From contig NW_024104666.1 in NCBI RefSeq assembly GCF_003945595.2, positions 560,345 through 624,344 on the forward strand: DNA of 64,000 bases, in the 5' to 3' direction. The translations under genes and the position numbers were made by a program. Within the stretch, counting starts at the first letter, position 1. Every line of letters begins with the position of its first letter. Positions 1-15,304 of the stretch are shown piece after piece. The notes below the pieces were generated by a model, which saw only the letters and a list, made by a program, of their open reading frames with translations, was not told the origin of the DNA and ran no database searches. The stretch is from Pipra filicauda. Taxonomy: Eukaryota > Chordata > Aves > Passeriformes > Pipridae.

Positions 1-3000
1 ACGTGCTGTTCTGTCATTCTCACATGAGTGTGCACATGTAAGTTGTATTCATAGTCCAGGCCTGGCATCACAGTCACTGCCACGACTGCAATGCTGCAGT
101 ATATTTAGAATGGCTCTGTTAACTCTTCAGCTCACTTTAATAATGCCATGAAGGCATCCCAGCCTCCAAACCCACTGCTGTCCCATAAGCATTCATCTTC
201 AATTCTTCAACCATCGCTCAAAACACCAGTACTGAAGATACAATACCCACGATACAATACCCATTAACATACAATAACCCATGCCAGTATCTGTAAAATG
301 GACAGAAAATTCAGTAAGATAAACCAGGAGAAGTTGGCTTTGGAGCAAGTTTGTTATACCAGAAGCTTCTGAACTGGTACAGAACAGGATCTCCCTGCAC
401 GTGAAGAGCATCCCTGTGCAGGAATGTCTGAGTCAGTGCCCACTCACCCATGAGCTGATCTGCAGAGCATACAGCAGTGCTTCAGCCTGCACAGCTGGAA
501 ATCAGTGCCTAAAAGTAAGCACAATAACACAGAGTGAGGTAAGAAACAAGCTTTGGAGGTGTGATGTCACTTAAGAGGGTAATGGGATCAAACTGGTGAG
601 GCTGTGAGCCCTCATTCTGACTTGTGCAGTGATACTGCTTAAGTTCAACCACGTGCTTCCACTGCCACTGAGTCAGAGCTGTCCTTACACAACACATCCA
701 GGCTCCTCAGAGCTGTCCCGTGGGCCCTGCAGAGGCTGGAGCTGCACTCCTGCTCCAGCTGTGCTCGTTAATCAGCCTTTCATGCCAAGAAAACTGCCAA
801 AGCCATCTGCAGCCAAGAGAGATCCATCTCTCCTGGAAGCACCCTCAGTGCCAGGGCCATGCCAGCTGTACACAAAAACTGCCCCAGAGACCTTAAGGAA
901 GATTCTCCTCATCAAAAGTCAGATTCTGTGCCTGATATTTTCCTTTTTAAAAAGTCCTACATTCTATCCCTTAGTGAGCAGTTCTTACCTATTTTGAACA
1001 CCCACTTCAGGAGACAGATAGATTCTTAATTCAACTGTGTGGTCTGGTGGGAGGACAGGAATATCCAACTGCCCTTAACTCTGCAGTTTCCAGCTTAAAT
1101 ACATCCAGACAGACTCACCAGAAGGAAGTAAACAATGTCATCCAGACTGTCTGGGGAAGCAACAGTGACTTAAAAACATAGCTGCACACTGCAGGATGGG
1201 GTTCAAATGTGAACAGCAAGAGCTCAGACATTCCCTCTATTAACATGAACAGCTTTTATCCTCAACAGCTGTATGATTCTTCCAACCATGATTCTTCCTC
1301 ACACCCCAAGATTTTTCCTAGCATTAAGTAGCTGCCTAAGTGAGACTCAGTTATAAAGTCATTTTATCACCACTACTATTCTCTCAAAGCTTAAAAATTA
1401 AATCAAGTCCTCCACTACTGGAATTTTCATTACCAGGAAGCTACAGTAATGCTTATTGCATTATGGTTATTGGTTTGTTCTCCCAACACAATAACTCCAT
1501 CAGTTCAATGCTTTGAGTTAATTATTATTGCTTAACAGAGGTAAATGCAAACAGAAACCTAAAGAGCATGGAATTAACAGTAGGAAACCAAGCTGAACTA
1601 CTTCAAGATAAACCAAAGATTTCATGATCACCTGCAAGTATCAGGGAAATTCTCGAACAGCTCTGTGTATAAGAAATTAAAAACCATTCAGAAAACAGCC
1701 ACAGGAAAATTATACAACAAGGTAAAGACTCCATCTTTTTCCTGTATCTGGATACTTGGGATTAGCAGTGAAGAAAGGTTTATTATAACAAAATAACTAG
1801 AACTTGGATTGCAGTATGTCCAGAATATTCTGTCAGATCCTCTCTGCAATAAAGCATAAATAATCATGAATGATTCCCTGGAGAGTCCACCAAAGCTCCA
1901 GAGATTCTGTGCAGCTTCTGATCCAAAGGTACCTCCAGTGATACCCTTCTCTCACTTGACTGGGGAAAGGAGCCACAGCAGCCAGGAGGGGAGGAAGGCA
2001 GCAGAGAGCCAGCCTGGCACTGACCTCCTCCACTGAAGGGCCACCAGTTGCCCCGGAAGCTTCAGTGAGTTCCACTGCCAAGGCTGACCTTGGAACCGCT
2101 CACACAAGTGCCTGCTGTGAAGCTGCTGCTCTGAGAGCTCCCGCCCAGCCCAAAGCCTGGGAGCCCCGGCAGTGAAGTGGCTGCTCCTCAACAATGTGCT
2201 CCACTGCAGGAGCACTCACGGGCCACTGAATAGACAATGGAAAGAGCCATTCAAGTGTCAGTCCTCGAGTCCAGCCAGCACAAAGTGCTTTTTGTTTCTG
2301 TCTTGGAGATCCTGACGAATCAAAAATAGATTAAGTGTGCTGGCAGAGCGGCTTCTCCCTCCCCGACGGATACGTGATCCCAGGGAAGGGACCTGCCAGG
2401 GCTCTGCAGTAACTCACCCCGGGCACACACAGCCCTGCACATGCTCTGCCCTCCTCGGGAGACGCCGGGAGTGAATCCTGCCTTTGAGCATTCCGGTAAA
2501 CTGACAGGGAGTCACTCTGCTCACAGGAAATAACCTCACAAATAACAGCTACAGCTCCTAGTTGTGTAGGTAAAGAACATCAATAACAACAGTCAGCCTT
2601 GTTAGAGCCAGAGGAATCTCTGCCTGAGCACAGTTACCACTGAAGGCTTTATTACCTCCGGGGGAGGCTCTGAAACAGATACATTTGTGTTTTGTACAAC
2701 ATCCATTTAGTCCTGCTAAGTTCTCAGCATTATTTTTTAGTGGCTCGGTGACAAAAACAGTGTTACTGAGTAACTCTCCAGTCTGAAGTTTCAGTGCATT
2801 AGTCCTCTCTGCTGGATTAAAAACACAACCACCTTAACATCCACAGATCCAAAAGCCCACTACTCCATAACCCACAAGGAATAAGCACATGTTATCTGTG
2901 GAAAACACAGGAGCATTTATCAAGCAACGTATCAAATCTTACCACAAATACTAAACAAACCCCAGCAATCCAACTGTTTCAGTTAACAACTAATAAAAGC

Positions 3001-6000
3001 TCTGAGAAAAAGGAAAGCATCTGCTCCCACTTCCTACATAAATCTCAAGCAACACCACAGATACAGAACAGCTCCAGGAGCTGCATTTTTGAGGGATAAT
3101 CTGAAGTTGGCAGTGGTAGATCCCCTTTCAGCATTTAGGGTTGCTGTGCCAGCAGGTCAGCCCAAGATCCCAGTGCCATAAGCGATGGAGCCCCAGGATC
3201 CACGGAGCAGCCCTGCTGCTCTGCACCCTTCCCAGGCTACATCCTCTGCCCAGTGAAGGGAAACCAGCAACCCCAGCACAGGGACCATTTACCTGCAGAG
3301 ACACAACAAAGCCCTGCAGAAACACGTGCTAAATGCTTTACTTGCAGCAACCCTGGTCTAGAAGGGTTAAAAATCCCCTCCAGAGCATCATTCTGAAAAC
3401 AGTACTAAGACTGCACCTTAACCCTGGAGGATGCAAAGGCTGACACAACACTCACAGAGCTAAAGGTGAGGATTTCTACCTCAAATCTGCCTGCCAGGAA
3501 CATTGTCACTTGTGACAAGGAGTTAAAGGACTGGAAGGAAGAGAAAGAACAACATTTGAGTTGTGATGAACTTAACTCACCAGCTCAGTAAGAGCAGCAT
3601 TTCTGTGAAAGGTTTACACCAAGCTATCTCAAAATACTAAAAAAGGATATAATTCAAGCCTGCTGTTCAACACCAAACAAATCTGCTACTTCTCCATTTG
3701 AAAATTCAGTGAGGCTTCAAAGTAGGGCAAGCCTAAGCAGACAAACCAGAAGACTTATTCCTTACTTCAGAATTGAAGCTTTCAAACCCCTCCATCCAAC
3801 CTACTTCATCCAGCACTTCATTTTTAAGATATTCCAGCATATGTTATTCACCCAGCCTACTTTAGATGAGACATTAGTAAGGACTTTTCCCCATTCCTCC
3901 CCAAAAGAAAGCCTGTAAAACTGACATCAGAGACAACGTAAAACACATCACTTCAAGATAAGGTTGAAATTAAGGCCCTAATCTCAGAAGTATTTCCAGA
4001 ATTTCACAGGCAAAAACTCACCTGCAGACCAACTCTAAATCCTAATTTAACGGTTCCACACTGTAAATAAGCAAAGTTGAAGAATGAGAAAGGTGTAGCA
4101 AGACAGGTACAGCTGCTTGCTCTCTACAGGTCACATTTACTTCTTTCTGCTAAAGGAAAAACCTCCCTACCCAGTGAGTGACACACACCTTGGTATTCAA
4201 ATAACTGAGATCTAGAGATGTGGGGCAGAGGTGACCAGGCAGGAGTTAACTCTTCAAACAAATGCAGGTTTTAACTGGATAAATTCCTACCCTATACTTA
4301 GAGTTTAAAGGTTACAAAAAGCTCAGTGTTGGAGGAGCAGATCAGCACCAGGCAGCAAGCTTTTTATAACATGGCAAAGACGCTCTGAATTCCATGTAGA
4401 GGCTGAGCTGTCACTCACCCAGCTTGATCTATGGATTCCCAGCTCCACAGAAAGGTTCACACTTTCTCTTTCACATTCTGACATGCAATAAGCTGCCAAT
4501 GTGTCATTTAACCTCTGAGTTAAAATGTTATTAAAAAATAATCAAAGTAACCAAGTCGTGATGTTTTGAGGGGTCACAGGTGGAGCAGCTCCTCGGGAGT
4601 CACCTGACAAGCAGCAGATTCTTCAGACAAGTTTCAAGCCATCAAATTTGTTTCAACATGTCCAAACTCTGCTAAGTCAAGTCTTTCACCAACACTCACC
4701 ATGAGGTGACCCAGGGCAGAGCACAATGACACAACCCAAGTGCTGCTGCAACAAGGTGCTGGTTGGGTTTTCTTTGCAGACGTGAGGGATGCACTGAGTT
4801 CTCCCACCACAGCTGATCTTCACTCAGCTGCACAAGCCCCCTCTGAACTGACCCCAGGGTATTCCTTCACCTCTTGCATTTTAATTAGTTACAAATAGTT
4901 AAGCAGATCTTAAGAATATCAACACCACACAGGGACCTAAATTTTTCCTCCTAAGTTTTCCAGAGTCAAACAGGAGGCTTGAAACTCTAGAAAACAGGTG
5001 CTGCAACACCAGCCTCAAGTTTACTGTTCATCAATTCATGGAAGCTTAAAAGCTGACCTTTTGCAAGCAGCAAAAACCCAGCTGGCTACACCTGCAACTG
5101 CACCACAAATGTGCTTCAGAGCAACATCTCCAGACTCCTGAAAAATCAAATAAACCAGCAATAAAACCACCAAGACTCACCAACCTACCTGAGCAGGCTG
5201 GAGTGTTCTCTGCACCTGCAGAACTGGGTATCATATTCCAAACCCAGCCTGGAAATTCAGACTAGCTCTAGGAATTCTTTAATTGTCTTGGCAAGAGGCA
5301 GCATAAAAACTAAGGAGTTGAAGCACATAAATTAGGTTTTGAGGGTGTTTTGGCACTAAACTGTAAGCTTAACTAGATTCTCCCCAGCCCACCTGCTTAC
5401 TTCTAATATGGTAAATATTGCACAAAAACCTTCAGTCCTTTCTCGTCCTTTTCATGACACAAGTCACTTCAGACCAGCTTCTTTGGCTTGTTTTAACTTA
5501 GCACTCCTTGCTTTTGGTAAGTGAAGTCACTTTAGCTCAATAACAAATGTTACTAGACCTGTAACTTATTTATAGAAAAATCATTTCTTAACTAGTACAT
5601 GACTTGGTCTGCTGGGATTGACACATGGTAGAAAGGATTTATGATGAGACTGAAAACTGAATTTTGTTGGAAGAACCAGAAAAAATAAATACAGTAGTTA
5701 GAAATACTTAGAAATTCAAAAGAGAAAAGGCAAATTGAGCCATGTTGCAATTTTGAGGCTCTTGAAATATGTTCAAGTCCACGAGGCTTAGCCCTGCCGT
5801 GTCTCTACTCTGAATACCAAACAGTTTGGGTCCAGGAGCATGAAGTCTGCTGGAAGCAGGAAAGGATCTCTGCATCCAGCATGGGCAGCAGGTAATCCCT
5901 GTCTTTGTGAGAGCTGTGGTCCAGCCTGGGGCAGTTGTACAGTTTAAAAAGCTGGACAATAACTCGAAATACTAATGTTTAGAAAAATGAGCTACAGGGC

Positions 6001-9000
6001 ACAGCAGCATGGAACTCACTCCTCAGGGAGCTGCCAACTGTTTCCTGCCCGAGCCCAGCAAATCAAGTTGTCTTATGCAAGAGGAAAAGTCTTCATACCT
6101 GAGAGCTGAATGGGACACGGCGGGCTCGGGCATGAGGCAACAGCCCATTAACTGTAATAGGGCTGTGCTCTGGGTGTGACCCTCAGAGCAGGGGAGCTCC
6201 TCAGCTGGGGCCTGACACAAACAGCTCAGCCAAGAACTAGGCTTCAAAAGGAAAGCAAGAAATAGCTCTTATTGTCTTTGGTAGAACCATCTTATACTTG
6301 TCAAGTCAAGCAAAACCCTTTGTCCCCAGCTGCCCAGGCTGACTCCTCCAGGTGAGCACCACACCCACCCAGCTGAGGTGTCAGCAGTGGCAGGGATGGA
6401 CCCAACCACGCTCCACAGGTGAGCAGAGTATCAAGCCGGTTTCAAGATTGCTTCCTGCTCCGAGCCGATTACAACAGTCAGCTTGGGATTGCTTGTTTTC
6501 CCTTCAATGAATTCACAGAATCAACTAGGTTGGAAAAGACTTCTGAGATCATCAAGTCCAACCTTCGACCCAACACCTCCTCGAATCACTACAGAGCTGC
6601 CATCCTCAGCCCCTCCCGCTGCTCGGTGATCCCCAGCCTTCCCAGAGCTCCCAGGAAGAAGCGCCTGTGCAATGCAAACACTGCAGAGGAGCTGGAATGC
6701 CCTGACAATGGAAAGCCAGACAGCTCTCCAGCCAACCTGCCAGTCAACACTCGAGAAGGAAAAGACAATTTGCCTGGAGTAAGGAGCTAAGTACAGAGCC
6801 ACCACGACTGCAGCACCCCAGTCACCTCTGTGGCTCTGCAGGTGAGACACCTGGGCAGGCAGCAGCTCCCAGAAAGCAACACTGACCTTGACTTAAGGGA
6901 CCAAATTCTGCAAAAGCAGCACCAAGAGTCAAGACCAGCATCTTGTAACTCCCTGGAGTCTTCTCACCATCCTCTTCATCGCCATATTTCGGCACTCCAG
7001 GGAATCCTGTTCTATTTTAGCACCCCCCTTGCCCAGTGCTGTCCCCAGGTCCGTGGTTAGCAGCCACCCTCATCAAGTGCCAGCACTCATCCTGTCATTA
7101 TAAGCCAAAATTCCAGTTTGACATGTGGAAGGCATTTTGGTTCCAGCTCCTAAAGCTTGCAGAACTGAAAGGGGGAAAAGCAACACAACAGTAACCAGGC
7201 ACAGTGGTACCATGATGCAACTATACCAGGAGTTACTACCTTTAGAAATTCACTGTTAATGAATACTTATTATTCTTTTACTTTAATAAGGGTTTATGAG
7301 CATTACTTATACAGCTATAACCCCACTGATGTCCCATGTGGTCACAGATTGTGAGAGAAGGACCCTCAATTAGCTGTACCACCAGTTTTCCTGCAAGGAA
7401 GTTTCCCTACAAATCCCCTACTACATGGTCTGAGCACTGTAGGTGTATTGAACATACAGGTGCAGTGTCAGTATGTTGAAGCTGCAGTCCTTTTTATAAT
7501 GAACTTGGAGTTTTAGAGCAGGTATCTGGGCTCCTTCCTTCCTTCCAGCTCAACTGACCACATGGTTTTGCCAGCACTAAATCTTCAACACTTGGATCTC
7601 CAAAACCGAAAATTTCCATGTGGCTTCTCCCTGCAGTCCCAATTTACTCCTCTGTTACGTACAGGGATGCTCTGCAGCAGGGAAGTACACTAACCAAACA
7701 CCTCCAAATCATGTGATACTCATGCTTGAGTCTGAAGGGATTAAGAGATTCCAGCCCAAAGTAAAAGAAAACAAGCAAGCTATTGTATTCTGCATTAGAA
7801 CACAACTATGCCTTGACCATAATCCATTAGCCAAACCTACAAGGAAAGCTGAGCAGACCTCAAAATATTTACCCTTCTTCCATCTTCCTCTTTTTTCCTC
7901 AGAGAGTTCAGATTTTCCCAAAGTGCAAAAAGGTGCATTCTTTTGGAAGTTACTCAAAGAAAGGTTCACTGAACATAGACAAAGATGATAATTTAATCAT
8001 AATGGGTATCCAACCAGAATATAATGCCCTGTTCACAGCAAATTCCTGCTACCAGCAGTGAGAGAAAATTAAGAATCTGAATTCTCAAATGTACTCATGG
8101 CTAGTATGTTCACCAATCAGCACACAATTAAGCATTCCTGTTCCCTAATTGTAAAGATGAACACTTATTTGATAAGGATTAGTCATTAATTTGATGAAAA
8201 GCTTATCCACTCTTAAAAAAACCCATGCACAGTGTTTAGATGGAAAGGAAAGGTCTGCAGGCAGAGGCAGTAAACTTGTGAGTTTACATTAAGTACACTT
8301 CACTTGCTTTCAGCTTCCATTTATTAAAGGAAAATAATCAAAAAACCTAGAAATGCAATCTGCTTCGACATTTTAGCCAGGTTTCATGGATCAAAAGTTC
8401 AATAGTGCCTACATTACACTGACTATTTGTTCTCAGAACTGGAAATAAAAAGGAAATTAAGAAAATTCAAATACAATGAAATCAAAGCTATGAGGTCAAA
8501 ACAACTAGAGTGTTTTTGCTCTGGTCAGACCACAGCAACCAGGCAGCACAGTGGAGAGAGATGTCCTCACATCACTTTTCAAGCAAAGCTGCTCTGTGAT
8601 ACGGCAGGTGAGTTTTCTTCTCACTGCCTCTCATTTTGGCTCTTCTGTTCTTTGCCAGGAGACAGACAAGTATTTGAAAAGCCTGAACTGAGGGACCCAC
8701 AGAACAGTAAAAGTCAGCTTTGATAAGAGCAGTTTTAGTTAGAGAGACACCACAGGCTGGAGGCGAGAAAACTGAGAACAGTTTCCAGCTGCAGCAAATG
8801 CAGCACCAGGTCTGAAAAGGTCTCAAAGCAAACAGCACCACCCCAACCAGCACAACTCCCAGCGTCTCATTTCCCTCTGGTTTAAGTTTCAATGACAGCA
8901 ATTCCACTCTGGCAGATAGCAGGGAATAACCAGAGCTTTCCCAGGTACACATTAAGGCCAATTACGGCTACAAGAGATGGAATCACAGCCCCAGCTCACT

Positions 9001-12000
9001 GCCTGTCCTCATCTGCTTGCAGGGAGAACAGGCAGAGTCAGGCTGTTGGGTCCCTCCTAACTAGCAGGTAGGATATTCCATGGAAATGCCCTCCACCAAT
9101 TCCAAACCCAGAAATTCCAAGGAAACCTTCCACCAATTCCAGACCTAGAGGCAGCCACTTCCATGAGCAGCTTTGGACTTTAACTCATTTTGGAAAGACA
9201 CGGTGACAGCGTAAGAGCGACAGGACAGAGTTTGACACTGGATCAGCTGTTAGACTGGATCATTCTGAGGTCTCCTGTACAAAACTGAGGTTTCACTTCA
9301 AAAGTACTGAAAGTTACCTCACCCATCTAACACCTACTGTAAGATGCTGAAGGTATTAAGACTCCACAGTCATAAGCAGTTCCACTAGTACAGCAGTTCA
9401 AACAAATGGTTCTTAACCTCTGTATGCTCACTACTTCTTCACCTCAGCCTTCCGTTTCACTCTGCTCTTCAATGCTTTCAACTACAACTTCCAGCAACTA
9501 AATAACCAAAATCAATATTCTAGTAGTCTACCCTTGACCAATGCTGTGCTAAACTCCACATGACAGAAAGACTCGAGGGAAGATCTGGTTTTCCATCTGT
9601 TTTCTGAAATCTTGCCACCAGCTATAGGGAAACCCCCAAAAATAAGAATCCTACTTGCCCAGAACAGTCAAGGAGAACCCTCAGTGGAACTGAGGAGTCA
9701 CACTCACAGGGCCTGGGAGCTGTATGATGCACAGGAGCCCTCCATGAAAGGCTGCTCTCAGGGTGAGCTGGGAGAGGCCCTGCAGCGAGCCCTGCCTTTG
9801 CTCCGCTCTCCAAGGGCACTCAGGAGCCAACCCCGTGCATCTTCACAGACTCATGTCAACCCACACAGACAGCATTTCTGGCCTCTCCCCTCTCAGGTGC
9901 CGGGGAGTAGTTTCCCCCAGGCACTTCCACAAGTGGAGAAAGCAGCACTGGAGAAAACAAGTCTCATTCTGTCATGAGTCTGCCCTTTCCTGGTTGATAG
10001 AAGAGTCAAAACCTTCTTTTAAGGCACAGGGAAAGAGAAACTATTTTTATTTCTTCCTGAAGCTCCGTCCTCCCAGGTAACACCACAGAATTAATGCTTT
10101 GATTATAGCCCTAGTTTCCAGTTCCAAAGTTGGAGAAGCAAATGAGGCCCACAAAAGGGCAACACAAAACTGTTCTAACAGTGTTTCTATAAATAATGTC
10201 TATACCAGTGCACAAATCTCTGGTATTGGAAAGAAAAACTACAAAGACTTAATTATGGCATTGCAGCAGCCTTCCTCCACAAATTCAACCTCAAGTGCAT
10301 TACTTCCCCCCATACTGCCTATATGTTCTAAAAACTAAACCTTCAGAGTACCAGAACAATCCAAAATACTTAGAGACTATTAGACTTGTATACACAAAAG
10401 ACTTCATCACACAGACAGGCACCCTAGAGATCTATTTCATGCTACTTTGCTTTCAGAAATCTCAGTTAAAGAAAGATTCAAACCATTTTCACTGGTTTTC
10501 CCTGATGAAAATCTTTCTTAAAATTGGGTAAGAAGAACCATAAATGAGAGGGTTTGGTAGAATTCTTAGCCATGGGGATAGTGTAAAGTATGAGAGAAGC
10601 ACATACAGGTAAGTAAGTTACTTTAACAACATCGTTACCTTGAAAAGTAGGAAGCTGAGATTATAGTGAAAAAAGTCCTTTTTGATTCTTTTTTCCAGGA
10701 AAGGCTAAACCTGATACGTTAGACCTGGCACATCTGCTAGAGACAGTCCCAGTAAAGAACAACTTCAGTTCTGAAATCAAACCAAGACGACATCACTCTG
10801 CAGACGATGCAAGAATGACTGGACTAGACTCGAATGGAGGGAGCACAGAACATACAGCTGAGACCCACACACACAACTGCAAGGAAGAAGACACCTAAAT
10901 ATTGAAGAAAAACAGAGCACAAGTCTTTCCTACATGGATATCCACTGCCTTCTAGGCCACATGCTGGAAGCTCCAAGCCTCCCTTGCTGTCCAGCCTGGG
11001 AAGTTCAAACATTTGGACATTCCCTGTTCCAGTTGCCCCAGTAAAGAACACACCCCAGTCAGGGTGGTGGTCTGTTCTGGCTGCCTTTCCTAAAGCCCAG
11101 CTCTTCCCGAGCAGCCAGGGACTAACACCAACTTTCAGATTTCATTCTCGCTTCAAGCTAATTCCATAGGCGACAGGACAACTTGCCAAGCTAAGCCCAG
11201 TCCAGCACCAGTTCTAACGCTCCACCAGACACACAACAGCTAAAAACGTGAAGCTGAGCACTGCCACGCTGTTTGCACGCTGCACAACACCCTGATGAGC
11301 CACCAAAGTCAGTAAAAGCATCAGCTCGATCAGCATCTCAGGTGAAAGCTGTGCAGAGCAAACCCAACTTCATTTCCATCGTGGTCACTCAGTCCATCAC
11401 AATGGAGGCTGAAAGCAGCGAGATGTGCTGAGCAAGGCAAAGGACAACTTGCTTTACTTGTCACCTACGGTGCTTCTCCAAGCCTTGGTTTCTTTGATGT
11501 TCTGTCCTCTTTCAACAGCAGCCTGCAAAGTTATATTTTGAAGTATTTACAGTTCAGTATTTTTGGTTAAATTTCTCTAAAAAAGGAGTTTAATGCTGCT
11601 TAAAATCCATTAGCATGTGTTATTGAGGACACATCTCATTACTGGCATGACTGGTGATGTACAACAGCCTGCCCCCGAGCCACTGCTGCTTTACAGCTTT
11701 TCACTGCATTCCTAGTCAAGAGGAAAAATAAAATCAAGTTCCACTGGAGCTTGTTCAAAGTATTCACTTTTCAGAAGTGGCAATACTTCAATACAGCAGC
11801 TTGTACAATTTAGTTGCAGTATTGCTGAACAAGGGCCATCCAGCTTCAAGTTTTTTGAAATCCAACTCTCCCAAGGAAGAGCAAGAGCCCCTTATTCAGG
11901 CAGTTCTTTCAGAGTCTGGGGGTTTTTTCTCCCCTTCTCAGAGTTCCACCACCTCCATGACAACTACTTCAATGTCATTAGCTGCCTCACACACAAATTC

Positions 12001-15000
12001 CAGAAAAACTTCCAGCTGGATCTTTCCATGGTTACCTTATTACAATTTTTAGCGTTAACACCCATAAGGGGTTAACAAGGACCCATAAGGTCTGTTGTTC
12101 CACCCATGAGGGGGAACAAAACCTCTGAAATACCCAGTTGCCCCCAGTAAGCCCTAGAGAGCACACTTCCAGTTACCAGCTTAACCTGCAGCCACATCCA
12201 GGTGTCAAACCAACTGCTGCTTTCCCAGCTTCACATTAAGATTCCGAGTTTCAGAAGATGAGCCAAAGCTAGGAATCAGCAATCGTATTTTAAGTGAAGC
12301 CTTTACAAACACTGCTTTTTGCTGGACATCAGTGACTCCAGAAGCAGCTTCCCCATGTCAGTGAACATTCTAGAAAGCTGCCTGTTTGCCCTCCCCCCCA
12401 GCTCACTTCACAGGGCTCTGCAGGGCCAAGCCTCACCTCCAGGTGCACGTTGGCACTGGCTGGAGGAGAGCAGAGCACCTCTGGCTCAGAACAGCACAAC
12501 CTGACACCTCAGAACAGACTAAAGGTGAGAGATACCACTGCTTGCAACAAGATCACGCACATTTCTTCCCTGCTGCTACTCCCTGTAACTCTGGGCAGCA
12601 GGGACAGACTCGAGGCTTCCTTACGGGATGAAACATTACCCCTGGAATCACTACAGCCAGCTATGGTTCACCTCCCTCACACCACCACCAGAAACTACTA
12701 ATCAGATGAGGGGAAGAACAGGTCAGGGCTACTCATGCTCCAGTTCACCATTAGATTTCTACGGCATCGAGTCCATCCTGTCAGAGCTTCTCAGCTGCTC
12801 CCCCCAAAGCAAGGGCAGAGTTCTGGCTGTTCTGCTGAAAAATACACTCTGAATAAGGACAGTTCACACCAAAGGAGGCTGTGGTTTGTGACCTCTGCCC
12901 ATCCCACAAGCAGCTGACACATATGCAAGTCGATGCACCAGTCTGGACACAGCAGCCCTGCCCCATCCAAGGGAGAAGCTGTTAAAGCACCAGGAGCTGA
13001 GCCCTCGGTAAAAAGTCAGCATTTCAAATTCCGGAATTACCACCAGCTCCACTTTGAGGTCTTCCGTGAAAGCCACTCAGTCAGCCTGAAATTTTGAAGC
13101 ATTATGTAGAAAGAAATAGTTGTCTTTTAACAATCCAGTTAATTCACAGGATCACAGCACGAATTGAGCGCTGGGCACATTCCTGAAGTTTTCCTGACAG
13201 CACTGGGAAGTTACGGCACCGATATCTAGAAGGGGGGGGTGGAATCACAAGTCATGAAGCTCGTTTCTCAGAGTTTCAAACCCATATGGGATCTAACAGG
13301 CAGCTCTTTACACCACCAGCAACCCAGGCTAGAGACAAATGCAGAACAGTTGCACCTCCTGGCTCACACACTTCAGCACCTAAAAGGTTATTTTGAAGGA
13401 AACGTGACATTACTTTGACTCAGCCAGTGAAAGATACTATGAAACAAGTGCACGGTGAAGTATCTGGACGTCTCATTCTAGTTCACAGCATTTGATAAGC
13501 TCTAATGCACTATTTGGAGTCACGTGCTCTGGAAGGCACCACCGATACCAAGTAGAAGAGTCCTATCTCCTTATATCCAGTTACACTTCCCAGTAGGAAG
13601 CCATCAGGGCGGGAACAGCCATCGCAGCCTTTTGATCTCTGCAGGTGAAGAGATCTTGAACTCTGTGCTGGTTGCTAACCCAGCTCCTCCGAGTCACTCC
13701 ATGGAGACAATTCCTCTTCCTTGCTACAGCAGACTTGCCCGTTACTCCAGCAGCCCAACGATCCCCCTCTCCTTAAGTTACTCCTTTTTTCCAGGTTAAT
13801 TGCCAGCAAAGCACTGCACAGCCCTGTTCCTCCTACTCCTGAAAGCTGACAACATACTTCTCTCCACCATCCTGGGCTGCACGTAGGTGGATTGAGATCT
13901 GAGATAAAATATTGTATCCTCTATTTCAGAAGCCTGGGCATGCTCCATTTCTGTCTCCTCCAGCTGCAGATGACTGTTTTTATGTAAAAAATAAATAAAA
14001 TACAATGAGAGCTTATCAAGCTGACCTACTCCACCTCCGTGGTATCATTAGTGGGTTGCATGGCAGGTTACTTAAGCAGGTTAACAGTGATATTTTAATA
14101 ATTGCTAGTGCAGTTAATGTAATGAATATTAACAGCATCCTAGATAGGCACCTACAGCACTGCCAGCAAGAGAACTCAGCTTGGCCCTCTATATATCACT
14201 CCTATAAAGTGAAGTAGGACAAGAGCACCTTTTAGTGCAATCGCTCAAAAACCAACATGCTTTGGTCAACACCACTGTTTGCGCCCCTTTGTCCCCTCCC
14301 CGAGCCCCAAAGCAGGCACAGAAGCACTTGTCACTGAAGCATTCTAGACCCGCCTTCACTTATCTGCACAAAGTTTCAACACTTACAGCTCAGTATTTCC
14401 TGTGCTAGGAAAGAAAGCACCACTTCTATCTCCCAAACCACAGCGATCAGTAACAGCTGAAGCAAAGCAGGTATCAGATGTCAGCCTCCTCCCCCCCAGT
14501 TCACAAGCGCTCCTTCATAAAAACTCCTTCACCTCCATCAAAAAAGTTCATTTTCAAATACCACGTGCTTTAGTAACAGACAAAAGGCAGCTCAGCTCTT
14601 TATCTACAGCTCAGAGCATGACAGGTACTACAAGAAACCTGTCACAGCTCCCTCCGTCACGCTCTGTCCCTTCCCAGTGGACTCACCAAGGAATCTAAAC
14701 GTGCCTTTATATTCACCAGAAAGCCAAGCTGCACCTCCACACTCAGCACTACCTGACATGATTCACTAGAGAAGCTCCTTTCTTCCAACAGAAAGCCTCA
14801 TTGACACGGCTACATCACACGACCAAACAAACAGGTGAAGCACACAGGAAAGCGCCTATAACACTTGAAGCCTGCAAGAGTTACAAGCTCACACCCAACC
14901 TTCCCCCAGCGAGGGAAGTGTGCACGGAAAGGAAAGAAATCAATTTCCTGTGCAGAGATGTGAAGAAACACCAGGTCTCATCTGCTGATAAAAAACCAAC

Positions 15001-15130
15001 AAGAGCGGGAACAACTTCAACGCACACATTTAAGCTCCATATCGGGGGGCAAAGCACTTACCAAGGAAGGGCAACATCTGCTCAGATCCCAGTGAAAGAA
15101 CAGGACTGTTAAGAGGAACAGGGGGAAGAG
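1..15130. other. Non-coding stretch, presumed first intron of MTMR3 (minus strand)
   Basis: No exon of a recognisable protein is seen on either strand. All open frames are short, AT-rich and without family resemblance. The minus strand was searched by eye for the MTMR3 N-terminus and PH-GRAM region and neither was found. The stretch is moderately AT-rich and poor in repeats apart from one short CR1 remnant near 6.5 kb. Because a minus-strand splice donor and CpG island lie immediately to the right, the simplest reading is a long first intron. That rests on conserved gene order, not on sequence homology. Confidence 0.5.
6511..6580 (-). mobile_element. CR1 LINE 3'-end remnant
   Basis: An antisense CR1 3' terminus reads from an octamer-like start (TTCACAGAATCA) through GGTTGGAAAAGACTTCTGAG and the ATCATCAAGTCCAACC block. 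Only about 70 bp is recognisable. It is the only clear CR1 copy in the first 15 kb. Confidence 0.75.
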
Positions 15131-15304
15131 GCGCAATTAAAGCCGCAACACCATGTCAATAAAAAGCCTTAACAAGCCCCAGGTATAAAAGGCACGGGAA
15201 TTCGGCCCCGCGCACAAGGGCAGCCGAGCGGAGCTGACACACGGCGGCCCGAGGAGCCGGGCAGGGGCCGGCGGTTGCCAACGGCACGGGGCGATCGCGG
15301 CGGG

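Noticed and set aside
1..15130. Coding exons of MTMR3 on the minus strand
   Set aside because: No exon resembling its N-terminal PH-GRAM region was found, so this stretch is called presumed intron only.
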